A stretch of 13,925 nt of DNA from Elusimicrobiota bacterium (GTDB taxonomy: Bacteria > Elusimicrobiota > Elusimicrobia > UBA1565 > UBA9628), in the NCBI GenBank assembly GCA_028871595.1, contig JAGWMT010000063.1, forward strand, positions 1 to 13,925, written 5' to 3'. The position numbers and the translations under genes are program-made. Of the stretch, positions 1 through 9,700 are shown one piece after another; within the stretch, counting starts at the first letter, position 1, and the number at the start of each line of letters is the position of its first letter. Below the pieces are notes generated by a model, which was not told the origin of the DNA, did not search any database, and was given only the letters and a program-made list of their open reading frames with translations.

Positions 1-3000
1 GCCAATCCTCGCGGCTACCAACTGGTCCTGCCCGGCCAGACCGCCGTCCCCGGCTCCGGCAGCTACCCGAACGGGGGCGTGGCGGGCGCGATCTCCACGC
101 CCACCGCCGGCGTGCCGTTCACGGCCGTGGTCAACCTGGTGGACAAGTACATGAACGTCTACCCCAACCCGCTGACCCTGCCGTCGGTGTCGCTGAACAC
201 CAGCGATCCGTACGACATCGACCCGGGGGCGACCCCCTTGAACAACGGCGCCGGCTCGGTCCCACTGACGGTCAAGCTCGTGTCGAAGAGCACGGGAACG
301 GTCCTCACCGTGGTTCCCGACGCCAGCCCGGTCTGCGGCAGCGCCGACAGCGGACCGCAGAACAGCGTCTGCCTGGCCGGCTCTCCGGCGGCCGTGAGCG
401 CCGCGTTCAAGGTCTACGCGTCGACCGCGGTCGGCCTGCAGGTGATCCTGCCGGGCGAGACCCAGCGCCCCGGCAAGTGCGCCGCGCCGGGCTGCCGCGC
501 GCTCACCGCGCTTGAGGGCGCGCCGGGCAAGGACGGGGTCGCGGGCTCCTACGTGGTCGGCGGCGCGCAGATGTCGGCCGTCGTTTACCTGGTGGACGCC
601 TATTTCAACCCGGTCACCGAGATCGCCCCGGGCCCGTTCCAGGACACGAACCCGCCGGCCGTCATGCCCACCATCCAGCTCGGCTTCCCGTCCGAGGTCC
701 ATCCCTCGTTCGCCGCGCCGGTCGCCGCGGCGCTGGTGCTGGGCAGCCGCTCGTTCGGGTTCACGCCGCTGACCGCGTCGAGCACCTACACCGTCCTGGC
801 CGCGACCACGGCGGCGTCGGCCTCGTCGTGGGCGCCGGCGCTCTCGGCCCCATATCCGGTGTATCCGGGCCCGGCGTACGACTTGCGGTGGTCGAACCTG
901 CCGTCGACGGCGACGGCCGGCAGCGCGATCAGCAGCGGCACGCTCAGCGCCTACGATTTCTTCAACAACCTGGTGTCGACGGGCCCGAATGTGTACCTGA
1001 AGAACGTGTATTTCGTGGCCGAGCCCTTCGCGGGCGTCCAGGCCCCGTCCTTCCAGCCGGCCAACAACGTGACCTTCTCCACGGCGCCCAAGCCGGGCGT
1101 CGTGGACCTGAACGGCTTCGTCACGCTGAAGAAGGCCGGCTCGCGCTACCTGCAGGCCTTCGAGACCGGCAACGCCGCGGTCAATTCGGAAGTGGCGCCC
1201 GCCGTGCGGCCTTACATCACGGTCGTGCCAGCGGCCCCGAACGCGGTCCAGGTCAACCCCCTGCCCGTGCTCAACACGCTGGTCTCGGCGGGCTCGCTGA
1301 GCAGCCCGGGCCGCCAGCAGATCACCGGTCAGCTGACCGACGCTTTCGCCAACCCGATCACCGCGGCGACGACGGTGTACCTGCAGGTCGTCGCGGTCTC
1401 CGGCGCGACCGGGTACCTGGCCTTGGATTACGGCGCGGGCCCGATCAATGTCGGCACCTCGACGACGGTCTTCACCAACGCGACCGGGGTCGTCGGCGCG
1501 GGTCCGGCGATCTATTACTACGTCTCATCGCGCGCGGGCGACTCCGCGCGCGTCTGGGTCGGCACGACGACGGCGCCGTCGAGCCTGGCCTATTCCATAG
1601 GGAACCAGCAGAACATCACCGACCTGTTGCTCACCGTCGGCGGCGTTCCCAGCCAGATTATCTTCCTCTCCACGCCTCCGGCGGCGACGGTGGGGATCAA
1701 CGACGTCGTCGGCGCCGGTGCCGCGCTCTCGATCCAGCGCCTCGACGATTTCAGCAATCCGACGACCCAGGGCAACACCGCGGTCACCCTGGACGTCGTG
1801 GAGACCGCGGCGCACGCCGCGCTGGGCTACACGCAAGGCCTTTTCGGCACGGTCGGCGACTACGGCTTCCGCGACGCTTCCAACTCTCAGTTCATCACCG
1901 GCTTCACCATCGTCGACGGCAATACCGGCGTCGAGACGCCGTTCCGCTATCACGACCGCATGAGCTCCTATTCCGGGCCGGCGCCGTCCTCGAACACGTT
2001 CGAGGGCGGCCGCCCCGGAACCTGGACGTTGGAGGTCCGGGTGCTCGGGGCGCTGAAGGCGTCGACGCCGCTGCGCATGGATCCCAGCGTCCCGGTCCAG
2101 CTCGGCTTCGCCAACCCGCCGTTCACGCAGACCGCGGGGCGCGTCGTCAGCCCCCTGGGAACCCTCGCGGCTTATCGCGTCAAGCTGGCCGACCTCTTCG
2201 CCAACCCGGTCGTCGCGACGCAGACCGTCGTCGTCAATCTGGCGTCTCCCGCGCGGCTGTCCTCGGACGTGAACGACTACGCGGCGTTCTCCGTGTCGAG
2301 CGCGTCGTTCTTCGGCTCGCGAGCCGCCGCTCCGTCCTTCTTAGCCGCCACGACCACGGTGTCCATTCCGTTGGGCCAGTACCAGACCACGTTCTATTAC
2401 CTGGACACCGACGCCTCCAGCCGCTACGGCGCCGGCGGCGGCACGAAGCCCGTCCTTGCGCTCTCGGCGCCGGGGTTGACGTCGTCCCAGCAAGCGGTCT
2501 ACATCGTGCCGGACGCCATCGACGCCATCGCGATCACGACGGGCGCCGGACAGGCGCTTCTGGCCGGGGCGACGTCGCAGCCGTTCGCGCTGGAAACCTA
2601 CGATTTCTACGGCAACCCGTCGCCGCTCCAGTCCAGCCAGGACCCCGGCCCGGGTTTCGTGGAACTGCGCCTGCAGTCCGACTCCCTGGGCGGCGTACAG
2701 TTCTCGACCCCGTCCGCGGGCGCCTTCGTGAGCACGACGGCGATCGTGGACCTGCCGGTGGGCCGCTCGGCGACGAGCTTCTACCTGATCGACACCTTGC
2801 TGACCGCCCCGGGCTCCACGCACACCGTGAGCGCGAGCGGCGTCACGCTCGGGACCTTGGGCTGGGCGGTCGGTCGGGCGAGCTACACGGTCCTTCCGGG
2901 CCTGCCGGTCGCGATCACCTGGGCCACGCCGTCGCACCGGCTGATCGCGGGCACGACGATCCAATACGAGCTGGGAGTGCCGACCAGCACCGTCGTCGCG

Positions 3001-3717
3001 GCACAACTGGTCGACCAGTACGGCAACGTGACCAACTCGACCCAGGCCTACTCGATCGTCTACAAGAGCCAGGGCGACCAGACCTTCGCCGGCATCAGCG
3101 CGAACGCCGCCATCCCGACGGGCTCAACCGGGACGTCCGGATTCTGGCCCGACATCTTCACGGGCAACCTGCCCGTTCCTATCCCTCCGGGGCAGAGCCA
3201 GGCCCCCATGTACTTCTGGAGCAGGCTGGCGGGCGGCGCGACGATCTACGCGCAGGCCGTTCTGGGCTCGAACGTATTCCCGCCGATCGCGCAGGTCCAT
3301 CAGATCACGCCGGCGCCGGCCGCCTACCTGGCCTTGACGCACTCGTTCTCTCCGACGAATCCGCTCAAGGTCGGCGTCGCCGGGGCGATCACGCTCACCG
3401 CCCGCGACGCCTTCGGCAACGTCGCCGCCGGCGACGCCAAGAACGGGAATTACTTCAAGGACGTGGTCGGCTTCGGCAGCTCCGGCTCCACTTCCGCGGT
3501 CGTCCTTCTCGACCTCAGCCACGGCACGACCTACCACGTCTTCCTCTCGACCGAGGCCGGCGTCTTCACGAACATGGCCGTTGTCGACAGCTACCAGGAA
3601 GTGCTGAACGTCAGCGCGACGGACTACGACAGCCCGGCGGTCTTCGGATTCACGAACGACGGCGCGCGCACGGACATCCCGACCCCCCCGGCCGTGCGCT
3701 CCTCCGGCGACGTCGAG
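1..3717 (+). repeat. Array of about nine Ig-like modules (type 1, D-x-[YF]-x-N turn)
   Basis: Diverged protein-level repeats lie inside the giant gene. The marker turn reads DKYMN (142), DAYFN (595), DFFNN (955), DAFAN (1339), DDFSN (1744), DLFAN (2191), DFYGN (2602), DQYGN (3013) and DAFGN (3406), each preceded by a hydrophobic strand. Spacing is 360-453 bases, or about 120-150 residues, the size of one or two Ig-like beta-sandwiches. The first two copies also share an upstream seam (LPGQT...PG and LPGET...PG). From memory, such LPGET-PG seams with a VD-x-x-x-N turn occur in large FlgD-Ig-terminated proteins of uncultured bacteria. The array continues upstream of the window. Module borders are approximate. 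Confidence 0.8.
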
Positions 3718-6700
3718 CTGGCCGGCGTGGTCCTCACGCCGAAGGACCTGTCTCCCGGGACCCCGGGTTCCGCGAAGTTGACGTTGAACCAGGGCGACGG
3801 CACCAGCCCGGGCTCTCCGAATCCGGTCGCGATGATGCGCCTGAACCTTCGGGTCAAGGCGACGCAGCCGTCGGCTCTGGCGGCGAACCTGCGTTCGCTG
3901 CGCGTGCAGAGCCGCCCCGAGGGCAGCCTCAACAACAACAGGATCACCGAGGTCGGGCTCTGGTACGACTCCAACGCCAACGGCACGTTCGAGCCGCCGC
4001 CGTCGGGCGACCTGCTGATCGCGACCGCGGCCTACGACAACGCGGGCTCGTGGTTCTTCGGCAACTCCACCTTCAGCCAGACCAACATCGACGTCACCAA
4101 CCCGGTCGAGTCCCTGTTGCTCAGCGCGGACAAGAACTACTTCCTGACCGTGCGCGTGGCCTCCGCCGGCTTCGCGCTGGGCGAGCTTCCGGCCAGCTTC
4201 GGTCTGCGCCTGCCGGGCCCGTCGAACATTACGCTGTCGCCTGCCTCCCAGGTCGGCGTGGCGCTGAACAACTTCGCGGTCTACACGGCGACGGCCATGG
4301 TCCAGCTCCAGCCCGCGGCGATCAACGTGCTCCCCATCGACATCAATGCGTGGTACCAGCCGACCACGACGATGACTCTCACCGCCTACCCGTACGTCCA
4401 GCAGAACGCGCCGCGCGTCGGCGTCCTGCGCCTGGACGTGTGGGCCGACGCCTTCACCGGGGTGCTGTCCCAGATCACGGTCAACCACGCCGGGTCGGGG
4501 AACGCCACCGCCATCGACCGCGTGCGCCTTTACCTGGACACGCAGTCAGACCAGATCACCGTTCCGGGCGACAGGCTTTTCGAGCCCGGAATCGACAAGG
4601 AGATCGCCTCCGCGGTCTTCTCGACCACCACGGACCAGGCCACGCTCATCATCCCGAGCCCGAACGGCGTCAACGGCACGGTGACGACCTCGACGAAGAC
4701 GTACTTCCTTGCCTACGACGTCGCGGCGACGGCCCAGCCCGGGAAGACGCATGGATTGACGCTGTTCTCTGCCGGCGTCGTGCCCCAGGCGGGCAACGGC
4801 ACGGTGAACGCCTTCAATCAGTTCTCATCCACGCAGGTGCCCGTCCTGGCGACCGCGGACCTGGTGGTGCTGCGCGATTGGAACCGCAACGGCGTCGTCT
4901 CCGGCTCCTCGACCTACCCGATCAACGGCTTCATCACGCAGAACGACTCCAATGCCCCCATCGCCAAGCTCACGTTGGGCGCCAACTCCGGCGCCGCGCA
5001 ATGGACCGGGCTCAAGCTCGACCGCTGGCTTCCGTCCACGGTCGTCAACGGCGGCGTCTACAGCGCGGCCAGCGCCCAGCCCAACAAGGCCTCGGACGTG
5101 AGGAACATCAAGGTCTGGCTCGATGTGAACGGCGACGGCATGTTCAACGCCTCGACTGACTCGTTGGTGAGTCCGGCCAACACGGTTGTCCACAATTTCC
5201 CGACCGCCCCGCTCGCGGTGCCGCTGTATTCCACGGGCCCGGCGACGGGGGCGGAGGTGGTCGTCACGGGCATCCTGGGCATGTTCCCGAGCGACAACCC
5301 GTTCCCGCCGAGCGACACGTTCAACCGCTTGGTTCTCAACGACGCGCAGACCGACGAACTGCAGAAGGAGGTCGTCTACTGCTACGGCGTGGACATGGTC
5401 AACAACAAGTACACGAATTGCGAGCGCGGCCAGGAGTCCACCGGTCTGCACGCGTACTCCACCGGCACGATCCTGTCCGGGCCGGCGCGCATCCCGATCA
5501 CCAGCCTGGTCAACGGCCTGGGCCAGCCGATCCCGACGGCGGACACCGACTTCTTCGTGACTTACGACGTGGACTCGCTGGCGACGACCGGCCAGGCGGT
5601 TCACCTCGGGCTGGCGATCCCGGCCACGGGCTACTTCCAGATCACGTCGCCCAAGTACATGTCGACCGCGCTGATCGGATTGACGCCCCCGGCCAAGAGC
5701 GTGTCCGATGTGCCGAAGGTCGTGGAGTATCCTGACTTGGTGCGGGTCGTCTCGACCGATACCATCGACCCGCCGATCGGCCCGTTCCTGCAGCAGCAGA
5801 GCACGGTCGCGGTCGCGGTCGTCAACGTCCAGACCGACGTCGCGGACGCGCTGTGGCGCTGGATCCTGGTCACGGCGACGGGCACCGCCGCGGCGGGCGG
5901 CGCCGTCGGCGGCGACGTCGACCAGGTCTCGCTGTGGTACGACGCGAACAATTCCGGCGTCTTCAATCAGTCCGTCGACGTGCTGGTCGGCACGGGAACG
6001 TTCGGCAACTACGCGGGCAATCCTGTCGTCGCCCAGGTCAACATGAATGTGCCGCGACAGATCGTGACGGCCGCGCGCGCGGCGCAGCCGCAGCGCTACT
6101 TCCTGGCCTACCACATGGCCCCCGGGGCCCAGCCCACCGATCCCGTCACGCAGGCACCGCGGACCTTGGGAGCGATGATCCTCAAGACCTCGCTGCCGAC
6201 CGGCGACGCCTCCTCCAGCGACAGTCCGCTCCTCAACGCGGTGTCGTACCCGAACTCCTACGATTCGGCCTCGCCGCTGCCGTTCGCCTCGAAGCTGCGC
6301 TCGATCATCCCCTCGCCGCAGGTCCTCTCGGTGCGGGCGACGCCCTATTTCAGCAGTTCGAGCGGGACCTTCCCGGCGCCGATCCTGACCAACCCCGTCC
6401 TCAGCCAGCCGGTCGGCACGATCGAGTCGTTCTGGATCCTGAGTTCAACGCAGGGACTGGCCTCCCCGGCTCCGGGCACGACGGCGTACCTGGTCGCCGA
6501 CGGGGAGATCGTCGGCTACACGGGCTTCGGGCCGGGCGCGCCCACGGTGACCAACGTGATCCGCGGCGCGCTGAACACGGTGCCGGCCGCGCATTCCTCG
6601 GGCACGTACGCGTCTCCGCAGATATCTCAGGGCCAGATCAACACCGCGGCGTTGCGCCTGGACGTGTGGTCGTCCCAGTTCCAAGTCCAGCTGGCCGGTG

Positions 6701-9700
6701 TCCACCTGAACCGCCTGCTTCCCGTCGGCATGAACGGCGACGACGCGGACTTGACCTCCATCCGCGCCTATAAGTCTCTCGACGGCGTGTTCCACCGCGA
6801 CCCGGTCTCCGGCCAGGACGTCAGCGACGTGGTCCTGGGCGCCTCCACCTTCGGCGCGCCGCCGGAGACCAACGGTCGCGTCTTTGTGCCGATCAACGAC
6901 TCCGCCATCGGCAGCCCCGGCTACGCGCTGATCACCTCGACGCCGACGACGCTGTACGTCGCCTTCGATGTGTCGCCCGCGGCCCTGTTCTCGTACCCGA
7001 CTTTGAATCCTCCCAACGAGGTCACCGGCGTCTACGCGCCCGATCCGACGCGCTTCACGCTCCTGCCGGCGAACGCCGGCCATACCGCGGTCTTCGTCGG
7101 AACCTCGGCGGTCGCCAGCCCCACCTTCGTGCTGGCGCCGACGATCAACACCGTGACCGCGGACTTCACTCAGCTCTCGGGCAACTTCGCCACGCAGAAC
7201 CAGAAGAACGTGGCCATGCTGCGCGTGCACGTGCACACCGACCGCAACACGGCGATCATCCAGCGCCTGCGCCTCACGCGCACGGGCTCCGCGGCTTCGC
7301 TGGACAGCGACGTCAACGTGGTCAAGGTCTGGGCGGATTCGAACGCCAATCAGCTTTTCGACTTGGCCGACTCGACGCCCGGCGTCAACGGCGACCACCC
7401 GTATCTGCTCTCGTACGGCAACGACAACTTCAGCACCGGCACCGTCACGATCAACCTCAAGAAGCCGATTCTGGTCGGTACCGCCGGGTCCGACTTCTTC
7501 GTGACCTACGACATCTCGCAGTTCGCGGCCGAAGGCAACCAGGAGGGCGTCGCCGTTCAGGGCCTGAACGACGTGACTCTCCAGGTGCCGAACCTGGTCG
7601 CTTTCTCCTCACCGACCTTCGCGTCCAATCCGCCGGTCACCGTCAAGAAGGTCGCGGCGAACGTGACCTTCGGCGTCAACGATATCGCGTCCTCGATCGC
7701 GGGCGTCCGACAGGCGCAGGCGCAAGTCGGGATGCTGCGCTTCAACTTGACGACCGACGTCGCGCTGGCGCCATGGCGGGCGATCCGCCTGGAGCGCGGC
7801 GGCGGCTCGCAGGATCCTTCGCGTCCCCTGGGCCGCAACACCGACGTCAAGTTCGTGCGCGTCTACAAGGACATCAACCAGAACGACGCGCTCGACTCCG
7901 GAGACGTCAACCTTTCTGAGGTCGAGACCACGTTGGCCGTCGCGGTTTCGAGCACGACCACGCCGCCGTTCGACATGGTCGTCGCCTCGACGCGGGGTTT
8001 CCCGCTCGACAACGTCGGCAACCCGGCCGGAGGGCGCATTTTCATGAACGGCGCGGAGTTGATGACGTTCAGCAGCGCTCCCGGCTGCGCGTTCGCGGTT
8101 GTCCCGGGCTTGGACAACGCGACCGGAAAACCGTGCTTGAGCATCGTCTCGCGCGGCGATCAACTCGGCACGGGGCCGACGCCGTTCCTGAACCTCTCCG
8201 TCGGCGCGACGGCGCGCAAGGTCGACGTGTTCGATCAGACCAACGACGCGAACGTTCAGACGCTGGTGACCTTGAGCGCGGACCAGTACATCAGTCCGAC
8301 GGCGCAAGCGTTCTTCGTGGCCTACGACGTGGGGGACGCGGCCGTCCCCAACGACTTGATCGGCGTGACCGTGCGCGATCCGTCGTGGATCTCCCTGCCG
8401 CGCGGCGACGCCGTCGGGCAGATGCTGCTGACCGGGATCACTCGTTCCAACGCCCTGGGCACGCAGACGACGAGCTACCCGTTCGTCGGCGGCAACGTCG
8501 CGATCAGTCCGATCACTCTGAAGACCAGCGGCTTCTCCTCGGCGCCCAACGGCGCCGGGCAGGGCGATACGAACGTGCCCGTCCTTCAGTTGAGCCTGCA
8601 GACGAATTTGAACTTCGTCAACATCGCGTCGATCCGCCTCAAGCAGTCGGGCACGTTCGCGACGTCGACGGTGACGTACACCGGCGACGGCGACGCATCG
8701 ACGATCAAGGTCTGGCTGGACAACGGGTCGGGAGTGTTCAATCCGTCGGTCGACACTCTGCTGGGCTCGGTGCCGTTCTCGCTGACGGGTCCGTTCTCGA
8801 GCGGCACCGCGCTGGTCCCGCTGGCGGTCGGCAATATTCCGTATTTGACGGTTCCGACGACCCCGGTCGTTTTGTTCGTCACCGTGGATATCGGCTATAC
8901 CGACCGCACGGCCGTCGCGACGACCGGCGGCGCGCCGACGCTGGGGCATACTCTCGGCTTCCAGTTGCAGAGCTTCTCGGACATGCTCGCGTCCAACGGC
9001 GGGCCGTTGGTCGCGGCCCCGGATGCGGTCCTGCAGCCGCCGATCGCTTCGAAGACGCTGCTCGTCGCCCCTTTGACCGTTCCGGCCGTCTCGATCAGTT
9101 CGGCGCTGCCGCCGATCATCGTCACCCGTGCGGGGCCGGCCATACCCGCGGCCGCCGTCGGCTATCCCGCGTACGCGAAGACGGATCCGACGAACTGCAA
9201 CAACGGCAAGGACCCGGCGAATCCGCGCAACAACGTCTGCCTGGACTCAAGCAAGAACCCTATTCCGGACTTCTCTCGGTGGTTGTGCCCGGACGGGACG
9301 CCTTGGTGCGGCAACGGCGCGTGCACGACCGCGACCTGCTCGTCGCCGCCCTTGATCGACGTCAACGGCGACGGGCGTCCGGATAACTTCTCCATTGGCC
9401 AGAGTACCCGGCCGGATCAGGTTTCCTTGTTGGGCGACGGCGTCCCGACGCGGGACCTGACCGGGACCGGCCTGTTGGACGTGGACATCAACCAGGACGG
9501 CATCCCCGACATCGTGATCTTTCCGCCGGGATCGACCAAGCCGCAGTTCCGCATCGGCCTGGATGCGGCCGACCCTGGAAATCTGGCCAAGACCGCGCCG
9601 GATCCGGGCCAAGGTCTGGCCCCGACGTCCTGGTCCCCGAGCGCGGGCCAGTTGAGCTTCAATCTGCCGATGATCGGCACGTCCGGCTACTATCAAGTCG

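Larger units (their letters stand above)
3718..9080 (+). repeat. Array of eight larger modules with acidic loop and YFLAYDV-like strand (type 2)
   Basis: Each module begins with a strand like 'MLRLDV', then a strand like 'VRLYLD' or 'IKVWLD' running into an acidic loop, and later a strand of type [YF]F-[LV]-x-[YF]-D. The closing strand occurs at 4138 (YFLTVRV), 4702 (YFLAYDV), 5548 (DFFVTYDV), 6094 (RYFLAYHM), 6952 (LYVAFDV), 7492 (DFFVTYDI), 8308 (AFFVAYDV) and 8869 (VLFVTVDI). Acidic loops start at 3967 (DSNANGTF), 5122 (DVNGDGMFN), 5941 (DANNSGVFN), 7336 (DSNANQLFD), 7870 (DINQNDALD) and 8719 (DNGSGVFN). A divergent loop lies near 4537, and a poor one (SLDGVFH) near 6778. The loops resemble calcium-binding D-x-N-x-DG turns of dockerin and thrombospondin-3 type. 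I do not recognise the module as a named domain. Confidence 0.78.

Noticed and set aside
79..81. GTG at 79 as the start of the giant gene
   Set aside because: The frame is open to base 1, and the residues before 79 align with the LPGET...PG seam seen again near 448, so coding continues upstream. The first residues after GTG 79 are not a signal peptide.
511..546. Collagen-like Gly-X-Y stretch (GAPGKDGVAG)
   Set aside because: Only about three triplets. It is part of the inter-module seam and does not extend.
3124..4488. Long antisense open frame (454 codons), with similar ones at 4825-6114 and 7609-8949
   Set aside because: These are Arg/Val/Gly/Asp-rich shadow translations of the repeat modules, with no recognisable domain. 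G/C-rich third positions on the + strand remove stops from the antisense frame.
828..5159. Open frame of 1443 codons on the + strand in another phase
   Set aside because: It lies wholly inside the giant gene, is extremely rich in Arg, Gly, Pro and Ala with no domain pattern, and is explained by the scarcity of stop codons in GC-rich DNA. The frame of the giant gene carries the repeats and motifs.
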